64,000 nt of DNA from SZUA-217 sp964194555 (GCA_964194555.1 CAXMMT010000005.1:51377-115376), one strand, 5' to 3'. Counted from the stretch's first letter, positions 18,307 to 27,236 are shown. Notes: a model not told the origin generated them from the sequence alone. Numbers and translations: made by a program.

Positions 18307-19404
18307 TCAGGCACTCTCCACGCCAGCCAGGAGCTCATGCCAGCTGGCGACAAACTTCTCGACGCCTTCGTCCTCGAGGGTCTGAACGACGTCGTCGTAG
18401 TCGACGCCCACTTCCCCGAGGTTATCCAGAGAATCCTTCGCCTTGTCGATGTCGAACTCGTTGAAGGATCTCGGGCTGCGGTCACCGTGGTCCTGGTAGG
18501 CGTCGATCGTCTCGAGAGGCATGGTGTTCACGGAATTGGCGACGACCAGGCTTTCGACGTACAGAAGATCCGAGTACGTGGGGTTCTTGGTGGAAGTCGA
18601 TGCCCAAAGTGGCTTCTGAGGTCGAGCCCCTTTTGCCGCCAGCATCCCGTAGCGGGTCGAGCCGAACTCGTTGATGAACTGGCCGTAGGCGACACGAGCG
18701 TTGGCCACGGCCGTGACTCCTCTCAGCCCTTGCGCTCTGGTCGAGTTGAGAGCGTTGAGACGTTTGTCGACTTCGCTGTCGAAGCGAGACACGAAGAACG
18801 AAGCCACGGAGGCGACAGTCGAGAGATCGCCACTGATCTGATTGAAATCGTCCAGGCCACTGAGGTAGGCGTCGATCACCTGGGCGTAACGCCGGAGCGA
18901 GAAGATGAGAGTCACGTTCACCGAGATTCCCTCACCGATGAGACTGCGGATTGCCGGAACGCCTTCAGGAGTAGCCGGAACCTTGACCAGAAGATTGGGT
19001 CGGTTGATCTGCTTGACCCAATCGCGCGCCTCAGCCACGGTTGCATCGGTGTCTGCGGCGAGAGTGGGGGAAACCTCGACCGAGACGAAGCCATCCCGTC
19101 CTCCGGTGGACAGATGAATATCGGCGAGGACGTCACACGCTCGCTTGATGTCGTCGGCCATGAGGCTTTTGACTATCTCCTCGGTTGAAATCCCGGCAGA
19201 TTTCATATCCTGAAGTTGGTCGGTGTAGTCGTTTGACCCAACGATCGCCCCGGCAAAGATCGTAGGGTTGGAGGTGACACCGGTCACCGCGTCATGTTCG
19301 ACACGGCGGGCCAGCTCCCCGTTGTCGAGCATCGTCTTGGAGATCTGGTCCGACCAGACGCTGACGCCGGCGGCGGCCAGGCCGTGGAGGTTGGATTTCG
19401 TCAT
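18307..19404 (-). CDS. tal: Transaldolase, actinobacterial type
   Basis: 365 residues, matching the long transaldolase of Actinomycetota. N-terminal GVSVWSDQISKTMLDNGEL; substrate loop GVTSNPTIFAGAI; Schiff-base Lys in NLLVKVPATPEG; VNVTLIFSLRRY. It transfers a dihydroxyacetone unit between sugar phosphates in the pentose phosphate pathway. It stands alone here, whereas tkt, zwf and pgl often accompany it in this phylum. Confidence 0.95.
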   Translation of the reverse strand: MTKSNLHGLAAAGVSVWSDQISKTMLDNGELARRVEHDAVTGVTSNPTIFAGAIVGSNDYTDQLQDMKSAGISTEEIVKSLMADDIKRACDVLADIHLSTGGRDGFVSVEVSPTLAADTDATVAEARDWVKQINRPNLLVKVPATPEGVPAIRSLIGEGISVNVTLIFSLRRYAQVIDAYLSGLDDFNQISGDLSTVASVASFFVSRFDSEVDKRLNALNSTRAQGLRGVTAVANARVAYGQFINEFGSTRYGMLAAKGARPQKPLWASTSTKNPTYSDLLYVESLVVANSVNTMPLETIDAYQDHGDRSPRSFNEFDIDKAKDSLDNLGEVGVDYDDVVQTLEDEGVEKFVASWHELLAGVESA

Positions 19405-19472
19405 GGATTAAGGGTAGGGGAATCAGATATTTGCCCGCTCGCCCGATCCATGTCGAAGGGGAGCAACTTGAA

Positions 19473-19592
19473 ATGACGTCCACCGAGGGATCGAACGACT
19501 CTGAGGTGGCGTTGATCGAGGGTAGGAAATCTCGATGGTGTTGGAACGCTTCGCCAGAACCGCCAGCGATACATCGACCAGGCCGCCACTAG
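19473..19592 (+). CDS. Small ORF of 39 codons ended by a MITE; possibly truncated
   Basis: ATG 19473 is preceded by GGGGAG at a 9-bp spacing. The 39-codon frame (starting MTSTEGSNDSEVALIEG) ends at a TAG whose TA is the insertion dinucleotide of the element beginning at 19590. The peptide has no recognisable family. It may be a real small gene truncated by insertion, or chance. Together with the element at 19590-19754 it fills the 362-bp gap between transaldolase and the next gene. Confidence 0.25.
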   Translation: MTSTEGSNDSEVALIEGRKSRWCWNASPEPPAIHRPGRH

Positions 19593-19754
19593 TGGTCTGT
19601 CGCCCAAAATTCTACGCGGTCTCACCGGCCCTCGACGCCCCTGGGGGCGTCCTCCGCCTAGACGCAGCTAAGGCTGCGCCATCGTTGTGCGTCCTTGCCA
19701 GATGACGCCGATGACTCGGTGACACCGCGGCATCGATTGAGCGACAGACCACTA
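19590..19754. mobile_element. MITE-like element, family B copy 1 (165 bp)
   Basis: TA at each end and terminal inverted repeats starting GTGGTCTGTCGCCCAA on the left and ending TTGAGCGACAGACCAC on the right (one mismatch). A direct-oriented copy of identical length lies at 37434-37598 with high identity. Inside are short GC-rich hairpins (for example GCAGC-TAAG-GCTGC). It shares the internal segment GCGTCCTTG and the outer TAGTGSTCTG with family A. Non-coding. Confidence 0.75.
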
Positions 19755-19766
19755 GCCTCTTCGCTG

Positions 19767-20162
19767 ATGCCACGACGAATTCTGATTGCGAAACCAGGTC
19801 TCGATGGACATGATCGTGGCGCCAAAGTGATAGCCCGGGCACTCCGCGATGCCGGATTCGAGGTGATCTACTCAGGTCTTCATCAGACCCCCACCCAGAT
19901 CGCGGAGACGGCGGTCCAGGAGGACGTCGATGCGGTTGGTCTGTCTTCTCTCTCAGGCGCCCACAAGACCTTGTTTCCTCAAGTGGTCGAGCAGTTAGCC
20001 GATCGCGATTCGTCCGATATCGTGGTGTTTGGCGGTGGCGTGATCCCCGAAGCGGACATCCGGATACTTCATGAAGCGGGCATCGCCACCATTTTCACGC
20101 CAGGGACCCCACTCGACGAGATTGCCGTGTGGGTGGACGCCAACGTCCCGAGCAAGGTGTAG
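19767..20162 (+). CDS. Stand-alone cobalamin-binding domain protein (methylmalonyl-CoA mutase C-terminal domain-like)
   Basis: 131 residues from ATG 19767, just after the repeat element. The B12-binding signature DGHDRGAKV (DxHxxG) and the GLSSLSGAHKTL and VFGGGVIPEAD strands match the small domain of methylmalonyl-CoA mutase. Such stand-alone domains combine with a separate catalytic subunit. The next genes encode succinyl-CoA synthetase, so the group fits entry of propionyl-CoA into the TCA cycle via succinyl-CoA (inference). No catalytic mutase gene is in the window. Confidence 0.85.
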   Translation: MPRRILIAKPGLDGHDRGAKVIARALRDAGFEVIYSGLHQTPTQIAETAVQEDVDAVGLSSLSGAHKTLFPQVVEQLADRDSSDIVVFGGGVIPEADIRILHEAGIATIFTPGTPLDEIAVWVDANVPSKV

Positions 20163-20178
20163 GTAGCAAAGGAATAGA

Positions 20179-21402
20179 TTGAAGATCCACGAGCACCAAG
20201 CCAAACAGGTCATGGCCGTACGGGGCATTCCCGTGCCGATGGGCCGAGTCGCCAGGTCTGTCGACGAGGCAGTGGCGGCGGTCCGACCCCTGATCGGGGA
20301 GTCGGGCAACCCGGTCGTCGTACTCAAAGCGCAGATCCATGCCGGGGGACGAGGCAAGGGCACCTTCGAGGAGCATCCTGAGGTGCGCGGAGTCAACGTC
20401 ATCACCGACGGAATCGAGGGTGGCCCGGGCGCTGCCGAGGAGGCAGTGAGGGAGCTCGCCAAAAGGATGCTCGGCAGCACACTTGTCACCATCCAGACCG
20501 GGAAGGAGGGGAAGAGAGTCACTCGGTTATACGTCGAGCAGGGAATCGACATTGCCACCGAGCTCTACCTCGCGGTCCTCCTCGATCGTTCCGCATCGCG
20601 CAACATCGTCATGGCGTCCACGGAGGGCGGGGTCGAGATCGAGAAGGTCGCCTCGGAGACTCCGGAGAAGATACTGAGATCGGAGATCGATCCCGCAATC
20701 GGTTTGGCCGGATTTCAGGCGAACGAACTGGCGCATGGGCTGGGGTTGGAAGGCGACGTCGCCAAGAACTTCATGCGGTTTGTCAAGACGCTCGCAGACG
20801 CAGCCACCGAACTCGACACTGATCTCATCGAGATCAATCCTCTGGTGGTGACCACCGATGGCCAGGTCATTGCACTCGACGCCAAGTTTGCGTTTGATGA
20901 CAACGCTCTATACCGGCATCCGGACATCGCAGATATGAGGGACGAGACCGAGGAGGATCCGGCGGAGGTTGCTGCCAAGAATCAGGGGCTCAACTACATC
21001 AAGCTGGATGGGACCATCGGGTGTCTCGTCAACGGAGCGGGCCTTGCCATGGCCACCATGGACACCATCAAACACGTAGGAGGCGAGCCGGCCAACTTTT
21101 TGGACGTTGGCGGTGGCGCAACCGCCGATCAGGTGACGACAGGTTTTCAGATCATCACCGATGACCCCAACGTCAAAGGTATCTTCGTCAACATTTTCGG
21201 TGGAATCATGCGTTGTGATGTCGTCGCTACCGGCATCGTGGAGGCCATCAGTCGGGTGGGGCTAGAGGTTCCGCTGGTAGTGCGTCTCGAGGGAACCAAC
21301 GTCGAACGGGGGAGACAGATCATCGAAGAGTCGGGTCTGGAAGTCACCAACGCCGTCAGTCTTCGGGACGGGGCCGAAAAGATCCTGGAGCTGACTCGAT
21401 GA
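20179..21402 (+). CDS. sucC: Succinyl-CoA synthetase beta subunit (ADP/GDP-forming)
   Basis: 407 residues, slightly above the typical 388. It begins MKIHEHQAKQ, has the ATP-grasp region KAQIHAGGRGKG, IEINPLV, and the C-terminal GCLVNGAGLAMATMD and NIFGGIMRCD motifs. TTG start 17 bp after the B12-domain gene with AAAGGAA upstream. Works with SucD to make ATP or GTP from succinyl-CoA in the TCA cycle. The end overlaps sucD by 4 bp. Confidence 0.95.
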   Translation: MKIHEHQAKQVMAVRGIPVPMGRVARSVDEAVAAVRPLIGESGNPVVVLKAQIHAGGRGKGTFEEHPEVRGVNVITDGIEGGPGAAEEAVRELAKRMLGSTLVTIQTGKEGKRVTRLYVEQGIDIATELYLAVLLDRSASRNIVMASTEGGVEIEKVASETPEKILRSEIDPAIGLAGFQANELAHGLGLEGDVAKNFMRFVKTLADAATELDTDLIEINPLVVTTDGQVIALDAKFAFDDNALYRHPDIADMRDETEEDPAEVAAKNQGLNYIKLDGTIGCLVNGAGLAMATMDTIKHVGGEPANFLDVGGGATADQVTTGFQIITDDPNVKGIFVNIFGGIMRCDVVATGIVEAISRVGLEVPLVVRLEGTNVERGRQIIEESGLEVTNAVSLRDGAEKILELTR

Positions 21403-22322
21403 GCATCCTCGTCGACAAGAACACCAAGGTTCTTGTTCAGGGCCTGGGCAAGACAGGCCAGTTCCACACAGATAAAGCCATCGCCTACGGGACCCGGATG
21501 GTGGGCGCGGTGCATCCGTCACGCGCCGGGACCGAGTTTCACTTCGAGGGGGAGACCGACCACTCAGGAGTAGCCGGGCGTGATGACACCTATTCGACCG
21601 ACCTCCCGATCTACGCAACGGTGAGCGAGGCCGTTGCCGAGACCGGGGCGAGAGCCACAGTGGTCTACGTGCCCCCTCCGTTTGCGGCCGACGCCATCAT
21701 GGAGGCCACTGCCGCCGGGATCGCACTGGTCGTTGCGATCACTGAGGGCATCCCGATTGCGGACATGATCAGAACCAAGCGATACCTGCAGGGAAGTGGA
21801 ACCCGGCTGGTCGGCCCCAACTGCCCGGGGGTCATCACACCGGGTGAGTGCAAGATCGGGATCATGCCCGGCTATATCCACCAGCGGGGAAAGATCGGGG
21901 TTGTCTCCCGGTCTGGCACCCTGACCTACGAGGCGGTTCATCAGGTGACGCAACTCAGACTCGGACAGACAACCGCGGTTGGAATCGGCGGAGACCCGGT
22001 CAACGGCACCGATTTTGTCGATGCTCTGAAGATGTTTCAGGCGGATGACGAGACCGAAGGTGTGGTGATGATCGGTGAGATTGGAGGCACTGCGGAGGAG
22101 GAAGCAGCCGAATACGTCAAGTCTGAGATGACCAAGCCAGTCGCCGGGTTCATCGCCGGTTCGACGGCACCTCCCGGGAAACGGATGGGCCACGCCGGCG
22201 CCATAGTCTCAGGGGGAAAGGGGACGGCGCGGGCCAAGATCGAAGCCATGACGGCGGCCGGAATTGTCGTGGCCGAAACACCATCCGATATGGGCGAGGC
22301 GATGGTTCGTGCGCTGGGCTGA
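21399..22322 (+). CDS. sucD: Succinyl-CoA synthetase alpha subunit
   Basis: 307 residues. CoA-binding Rossmann domain with VQGLGKTGQFHT, VGPNCPGVITPGECKIGIMPG, and the phosphohistidine in GKRMGHAGAIVSGGKGTA. ATG overlaps the sucC stop (ATGA). Forms the catalytic heteromer with SucC. Ordinary members of the family begin SILID or SILVD, as here. Confidence 0.96.
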   Translation: MSILVDKNTKVLVQGLGKTGQFHTDKAIAYGTRMVGAVHPSRAGTEFHFEGETDHSGVAGRDDTYSTDLPIYATVSEAVAETGARATVVYVPPPFAADAIMEATAAGIALVVAITEGIPIADMIRTKRYLQGSGTRLVGPNCPGVITPGECKIGIMPGYIHQRGKIGVVSRSGTLTYEAVHQVTQLRLGQTTAVGIGGDPVNGTDFVDALKMFQADDETEGVVMIGEIGGTAEEEAAEYVKSEMTKPVAGFIAGSTAPPGKRMGHAGAIVSGGKGTARAKIEAMTAAGIVVAETPSDMGEAMVRALG

Positions 22323-22355
22323 GGACCCCACCCCGATCACCTAAGCTCAGCTCTC

Positions 22356-22904
22356 ATGGCCTGGCTCATCTTGATCGGCGTCCTCGGATTGTTCGCCGTG
22401 ATGTTCATTTTCATCTACAACGGGCTGATCCGAGATCGCAATCGTGTTGACAACGCTTGGAGCCAGGTTGAGGTTCAGCTGAAGCGTCGCTACGACCTGA
22501 TTCCCAATCTCGTCGAGACAGTGAAGGGATACGCCACCCATGAGCTGGCAACCTTCGAACGTGTCACTCAGGCTCGTGGTGGAGCCCAGGCTGCTCAAGG
22601 GCCGGCCGAGCAGGCCCAGGCTGAGAACTTCCTCACGCAAGCTCTCAGACAGCTCTTTGCTGTGTCCGAGGACTATCCGGAGCTGAGAGCATCGGAGAAC
22701 TTCGCCAGTCTTCAGGAGGATCTCGAGGAAACCGAGAACAAGATCGCGGTGAGTCGGCAGATCTACAACGACACGGTTCTCACCTACAACAACAAGGTGC
22801 AGCAGATCCCCACCAACATCGTTGCCTCCATGTTCAATTTCGATGCCCGCGAGTTCTTCGAGGCCGGGGACGAGGCCGAGGAGGCTCCGAGCGTCGAGTT
22901 TTAG
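22356..22904 (+). CDS. lemA: LemA family protein
   Basis: 182 residues. A single N-terminal transmembrane helix (residues 2-24), then the LemA core with YNGLIRDRNRVDNAWSQVEV, LKRRYDLIPNLVETVKGYA, and the C-terminal YNNKVQQIPTNIVASMF. LemA proteins are four-helix membrane-anchored proteins of unclear function that usually accompany a DUF2207 protein, as here. The TAG stop codon coincides with the start of an inverted-repeat element at 22902. Confidence 0.92.
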   Translation: MAWLILIGVLGLFAVMFIFIYNGLIRDRNRVDNAWSQVEVQLKRRYDLIPNLVETVKGYATHELATFERVTQARGGAQAAQGPAEQAQAENFLTQALRQLFAVSEDYPELRASENFASLQEDLEETENKIAVSRQIYNDTVLTYNNKVQQIPTNIVASMFNFDAREFFEAGDEAEEAPSVEF

Positions 22905-23068
22905 GAGTCTGTTGAATAGTGCCGTTAGACAGATCGGCGGCCAGGCGCGCCGCTCGCAAGAACGAGGCTTTGCCACTCCTTGTGGCGGAATGGCGAGGCC
23001 GAGGACACCGCGAGTGGTGATGATCTGGTCGTGTAGATGGGTGACATGCATCGTTCAACGGGCTCCTA
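22902..23068. mobile_element. MITE-like element, family C (167 bp)
   Basis: TA at each end and 13-bp imperfect terminal repeats: GGAGTCTGTTGAA on the left, TTCAACGGGCTCC on the right (two mismatches). Only one copy is in the window. The left end TAGGAGTCTG matches the TAGNNSTCTG pattern of families A and B and the length is nearly identical. It separates lemA from its usual partner gene and ends two bases before that gene's likely TTG start. Confidence 0.6.
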
Positions 23069-23070
23069 GT

Positions 23071-24921
23071 TTGAAGAGACTCTCCAAGCTTCTGGTTGCC
23101 ACCGTTTTGGTGGTTGTGCCGGCGACAGCGGCTGTCGCCAAGTCCTTCTGGATCGCCAACGCCGATGTGACTGTTGTGGTCAACGACGATGGGTCGCTCA
23201 ATGTCACGGAGTTGCTGACGTTTGACTTCTCCGGAGACTTCTCGGGGGCGTATCGCGACATTCCTCTGCGGTCCGGGGAGAGCATCGAGATCGTTTCTGT
23301 GGGTGACAAGGGCGGCTCGTACTCGACCGGTGGTTGCACGTCGCTCGGATGTTTCTCACCTGCGGGAATGTATGGCGTCGAGCAACACCGTGACTTTGTC
23401 CGTGTCGTCTGGCATCACGAGAGCCGAAACGAATTGCGGACATTCAAGTTGGCCTATCACATGAAGGGCCTTGTAACCGTTTACGACGATGTCGTTGACG
23501 TCAATATCCAGGTTTGGGGTGATCAGTGGGCGGTGGGTCTCGACCGTCTCACCGCGCGCATGATGATTCCGGATGGGGCCGAGGGGGGAGATGTTCTGGT
23601 CTGGGGCCATCCTCTGGGCGTCAACGGTTCGACCTCATTGGGTGATGATGGAATTTCGCCTTCTCTCGAGGCTCGGGCCATCCCGTCAGAGCAGTGGGTT
23701 GAGCTGCGAGTGGTCTTCCCGGCGTCGCTCCTCGATGATGCTTCTGGCGCGACTGTTATCCCCGGCGATGGCCTCCAGGCCATTCTCGACGAGGAATCGA
23801 AGTTCGCCGAGGACGCCGAAGCCGCGGCGGCCGCCCAAACCACGGGTTTGATCGTTGGAGCCGTCGCCGCGGTCGTCATTCTCCTTGGGATCGGTGGTCT
23901 CGTCTTCTGGTTCTATGGCAAAGAACCACGTGTGGACTACGACCAGGAATACGAGCACGAGCCTCCAACCGATCTGACTCCTGCCGAGGTCGGTGCGCTC
24001 CTCTCGCAGGGCGCGGTGACGGAGAAGGAGTTCACGGCGACGCTGTTTGACTTGATTCGTCTGGGAGCGATCAGCGCCACCCCGTCCCAAGTCGAGAGGG
24101 TCACCTGGGGTGGGTTCAAGACCGAGACCATTACCGACCTCGTCCTTGACCTCACCGACAAGACCACCGGATTTCGCAATTTCGAGCAATCGGTGCTCAC
24201 GGTGATGCGGCGGGTCCTTGAACTCGGTCCCCGGCCACTTCATGAGTTCAAGGAGGGGATCCGCGAAGACGCCACGTCAAACGCGGAGACCTATCAGACC
24301 TTTCGCGATCGGGTGCTGACCGCCGTCGCTAACGGCGGATTGCTGAATAGTCGTGGCCAGGGGGTGGCTCTCCTGGTCGGGTTTGGCCTGATCGGTCTGA
24401 TCGTGGCGTCGTTCTTCCTTGTGCCGCGGGTTCTCGGAAATCGACCCGGAGGAGCAACGATCGCCGTTCTGGTCCTGGTGGGCATGGTGGTCGGGTCGAT
24501 CGTCCTCTTCGTCTTCCTCGCCTTTCGACGGGTGAGAACCAAACGCACGCATGTCGGCGCTCTCGAAGCTGCGCGGTGGGCGGCCTTCCAACGTTACCTC
24601 GAGGACTTCTCTCGACTGGAAGAGGCACCGGTGATCTCGCTCGATCTGTGGGATCGATTTCTCGTCTATGCAATCACCTTCGGCGTGGCCGAGGAGGTTC
24701 TATCCCATGCGCGCCTTCATGCACCTCCAGAACTGGAGACAACTTCATCGCTCTACTGGTTTGGTCACTACGGGTATTCGGGGGGTCACACCGAGAACGC
24801 CTTCGCCGGACTCCAATCCGCCCTCTCCGGTGCTTTCACGCCCCCCTCTTCCGGTGGTGGCGGTGGGTTCTCGGGCGGTGGTGGCGGTGGAGGCGGTGGT
24901 GGCGGAGGCGGAGCCTGGTAA
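23071..24921 (+). CDS. DUF2207 family membrane protein
   Basis: 616 residues from TTG 23071, which opens a clean signal peptide (KRLSKLLVATVLVVVPATAAVA). An extended frame to 22822 runs through the repeat and lemA and is rejected. The extracytoplasmic part has VNDDGSLNVTELLTFDFSG and AYRDIPLR, hallmarks of DUF2207. Transmembrane helices lie in the middle and near residues 430-490, and the tail is glycine-rich (GGGGFSGGGGG). Family function is unknown; the lemA pairing is conserved. No strong Shine-Dalgarno is visible because the MITE ends just upstream. Confidence 0.88.
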   Translation: MKRLSKLLVATVLVVVPATAAVAKSFWIANADVTVVVNDDGSLNVTELLTFDFSGDFSGAYRDIPLRSGESIEIVSVGDKGGSYSTGGCTSLGCFSPAGMYGVEQHRDFVRVVWHHESRNELRTFKLAYHMKGLVTVYDDVVDVNIQVWGDQWAVGLDRLTARMMIPDGAEGGDVLVWGHPLGVNGSTSLGDDGISPSLEARAIPSEQWVELRVVFPASLLDDASGATVIPGDGLQAILDEESKFAEDAEAAAAAQTTGLIVGAVAAVVILLGIGGLVFWFYGKEPRVDYDQEYEHEPPTDLTPAEVGALLSQGAVTEKEFTATLFDLIRLGAISATPSQVERVTWGGFKTETITDLVLDLTDKTTGFRNFEQSVLTVMRRVLELGPRPLHEFKEGIREDATSNAETYQTFRDRVLTAVANGGLLNSRGQGVALLVGFGLIGLIVASFFLVPRVLGNRPGGATIAVLVLVGMVVGSIVLFVFLAFRRVRTKRTHVGALEAARWAAFQRYLEDFSRLEEAPVISLDLWDRFLVYAITFGVAEEVLSHARLHAPPELETTSSLYWFGHYGYSGGHTENAFAGLQSALSGAFTPPSSGGGGGFSGGGGGGGGGGGGGAW

Positions 24922-24949
24922 GCCGGTCGTCGGCCTACCGTTTCTCATC

Positions 24950-25762
24950 GTGAAGCTTCTAACAGCGCTGCTTGCAGCTATGTTGACTCTCGTTTCGTTG
25001 CCCGCTTCGGCTGCGGAGGGTGACCCGTACCCCGACTACACTGGCCCGGAGTTTCAAGCCCTCTACGAGTACGCGGTGGCCAACACGCTGCCCAATCTGG
25101 ATCCACCCAACGGTCGCTACACGATCACGGGTAATCAGGAACTCGACGACAGGATCTGGGAATTGGCCTTTGAGCGAGGTTACGTTCTCCGTCCGACGGT
25201 GTTGGGTGATCTCTCTCGGGTCGGAGGTGTTTCCATGCAGCCTCAGGCGGCAGATGCCTGGATCGGCCTGCGAACGGAGGCGCGGAGCGCGGGTATGGGG
25301 TTCATCCTTTCCTCGGCATACCGTTCGCCGGCGGCCCAGCGAACCCAGTTTCGCTCCAAGCTCGGGGGCACATCGGATAGTGCCATCAACGCTGCCCTCA
25401 CGTGGTGGTCGATCCCGGGAACCTCGAAGCATCACGCCGGATATGCACTCGATTTTCGATATTCAAATGGGACATTCGGTGAGTTTCGAAGAACTCGCGA
25501 TTACATATGGCTCAGCGAGAACAATTTCGCGGTCCCCATGCGACATGGTTTCGTCCCGTCTTATCCAGATGATGTTGTCAGTCAGGGACCAAACCCCGAG
25601 CCCTGGGAGTTCGTCTGGATCGGGACCGGGCTGATCGCTTGTGGCATCCCGCAGAACGTCGAATTGGTCGTGATGGGTCCGGCCGCCGCTGTTGTCAGCG
25701 AGATCGCGGCATGTCCTGGAGGAGCAGCGGCGGCGAATCTTCCTCAGTGGCTGAGTACGTAG
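24950..25762 (+). CDS. VanY-like D-alanyl-D-alanine carboxypeptidase (M15B) with altered zinc site
   Basis: 270 residues from GTG 24950, which opens a signal peptide (LLTALLAAMLTLVSLPASA). A longer frame through the preceding gene is rejected. The peptidase domain has SSAYRSPAAQ and the zinc motif SKHHAGYALDF (His161, Asp168). The usual catalytic EPWH is EPWE here (Glu217 to Glu220), replacing the third zinc ligand His by Glu. These enzymes trim peptidoglycan stem peptides outside the membrane. Activity is uncertain because of the substitution. Confidence 0.8.
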   Translation: MKLLTALLAAMLTLVSLPASAAEGDPYPDYTGPEFQALYEYAVANTLPNLDPPNGRYTITGNQELDDRIWELAFERGYVLRPTVLGDLSRVGGVSMQPQAADAWIGLRTEARSAGMGFILSSAYRSPAAQRTQFRSKLGGTSDSAINAALTWWSIPGTSKHHAGYALDFRYSNGTFGEFRRTRDYIWLSENNFAVPMRHGFVPSYPDDVVSQGPNPEPWEFVWIGTGLIACGIPQNVELVVMGPAAAVVSEIAACPGGAAAANLPQWLST

Positions 25763-25763
25763 C

Positions 25764-26813
25764 TCAGGTGCGCAGAGCGTAGAAGGCCGAGAAGCTGTTG
25801 GTGATGGCATCCAGTTTCTCGAAAGAAGAGAACCCGGCTTCGCCCGCCATTTGCTCGGCGGTCTCGGTGCCCCACGCCGCGCCGAGTCCTGTCCCGTCCC
25901 TTGCCAGGGATTGGGTCATGCAGTGGAGCGCGGAGATCCCGTAGAGCAGAGCACCACGATCGTGGAGGTTGTTCTCCAGGTACGAGCTGGCGTTGGGCTC
26001 CATCATCAGATAGACGCCATCGGGTCGCAGGGCTTCGCGGATGCGTTCTAGCCCTGCCGTCGGGTCAACCAGATCGTGGATGACGTCAAAGGTGGTGATC
26101 AGGTCGAAACCGGGATCTGTGGGTATTTCCTCAGCGGTGTAGTCGTGAAACTCGAGATTGGCGATGTCTTCGGATCGGCTCCGGGCAACGGCAATCGAAT
26201 CACCAGAAACGTCAAACCCGACAACTTCGGAATCAGGGAAGGCCTCAGCCATGAGGACTGCGGCAGTGCCGGAGCCACATCCAACATCTGCGACGCGAAT
26301 CCCTTCGTCGAGTCGATCGATCAGACCGGGGACAGCGGGAAGCCACTTCTTGGTCAGAAACACCCTCTGGGAGGGACCGTTCCCGCGGTCGATTCCTTTG
26401 ATGAAGGCCGGGCCGAACTCCTCGAATCCCACTCCACCCCCGTGGACTGTGGCGGTGGCCACTCCTTCGATCTGACTCATGACCAGGGGAAGCATGTCGA
26501 GCCATCCGCCCATGAAATAGGGGCTGGTGTCGCTCGAGAGGAAGAGAGCGTGTTCCGGAGGGAGGGTGAATACACCGGTGTCGGCGTCGTACTCCACAAC
26601 GCCGGCGGCGGCGAGGCCGGAAAGAATCTCTCTTGTGTAGCGGGAATCGAGACTTGCCCCTTCGGCTATCTCTTCGGCCGTTCCACTTCCGTGCTCTCCT
26701 AGATATGGGCTCAAACCGGAGCGGTCGGCGACCGCAAGCAGTCCGATCGTGGTGGCCCCCGATGCAAACCCTACGAACTTCTCGAGGAAGGCTTCGACTT
26801 TGGCTCGGTCCAT
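25764..26813 (-). CDS. SAM-dependent methyltransferase with N-terminal winged-helix domain
   Basis: 349 residues. An N-terminal helical/winged-helix dimerisation domain (about 1-90, with GTAEEIAEGASLDSRYTREIL) and a class I Rossmann methyltransferase domain with VADVGCGSGTAAVLMAEAFP, VVGFDVSGDSI and a carboxy-terminal LRPDGVYLMMEPN. This resembles mycobacterial Rv2258c-type proteins and small-molecule O-methyltransferases; the substrate is unknown. It lies 24 bp downstream of vapC on the same strand and may be co-transcribed. Confidence 0.82.
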   Translation of the reverse strand: MDRAKVEAFLEKFVGFASGATTIGLLAVADRSGLSPYLGEHGSGTAEEIAEGASLDSRYTREILSGLAAAGVVEYDADTGVFTLPPEHALFLSSDTSPYFMGGWLDMLPLVMSQIEGVATATVHGGGVGFEEFGPAFIKGIDRGNGPSQRVFLTKKWLPAVPGLIDRLDEGIRVADVGCGSGTAAVLMAEAFPDSEVVGFDVSGDSIAVARSRSEDIANLEFHDYTAEEIPTDPGFDLITTFDVIHDLVDPTAGLERIREALRPDGVYLMMEPNASSYLENNLHDRGALLYGISALHCMTQSLARDGTGLGAAWGTETAEQMAGEAGFSSFEKLDAITNSFSAFYALRT

Positions 26814-26837
26814 GTGTTTCCATTCAATCAGGCCCGG

Positions 26838-27236
26838 TCAGTCGATGACGACTACCTCGGCGGTGGTTTGAGATATGGCCATGGCACGGTCCCTGGTCAC
26901 CAGGGGTACCTCAAGGGTTTCGGCCAAGGCAATGTATGCCGCGTCATAAGCGGTGAGGTTGTGGCGGAGCTCCCAGATCCTGTCCAGGAGCAGATGATGA
27001 GGGAACCGTCTGAGCCGCATGCCACCTAGGTCACCGAGGGCGCCGGTGGCGATGTGTTGGCTGAGACCCTCTTGGCAGACCATTCGCCTGAGCGTGCTCG
27101 CAATCTCGAGATCCACGAGGTGCGGAGCAGCTAGGTCTTTGGTTGCGAACTCAGAGATTCTTTGGAGGGTCGAGTCGGTGCCTGGTGCCTGGTCGATCAG
27201 GATCGGGAGAAGGGCAGATGCGTCAATGATGATCAA
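26838..27236 (-). CDS. vapC: VapC-like PIN-domain toxin
   Basis: 132 residues. The acidic PIN residues are visible: Asp5 (IIIDASALL), Glu44 (DLEIAST), Asp98 (TAYDAAYIALAE) and Asp116 (VTRDRAM). PIN toxins are metal-dependent RNases, often cutting tRNA. Its ATG overlaps the stop of the antitoxin gene by 4 bp, the usual arrangement of a toxin-antitoxin pair. Confidence 0.9.
   Translation of the reverse strand: MIIIDASALLPILIDQAPGTDSTLQRISEFATKDLAAPHLVDLEIASTLRRMVCQEGLSQHIATGALGDLGGMRLRRFPHHLLLDRIWELRHNLTAYDAAYIALAETLEVPLVTRDRAMAISQTTAEVVVID

Noticed and set aside
22822..23070. N-terminal extension of the DUF2207 gene through the repeat into lemA
   Set aside because: The extension overlaps lemA and the MITE, while TTG 23071 opens a proper signal peptide.
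24856..24921. Short tandem GGTGGC repeats that might be a repeat array
   Set aside because: They encode the glycine-rich tail typical of DUF2207 proteins.
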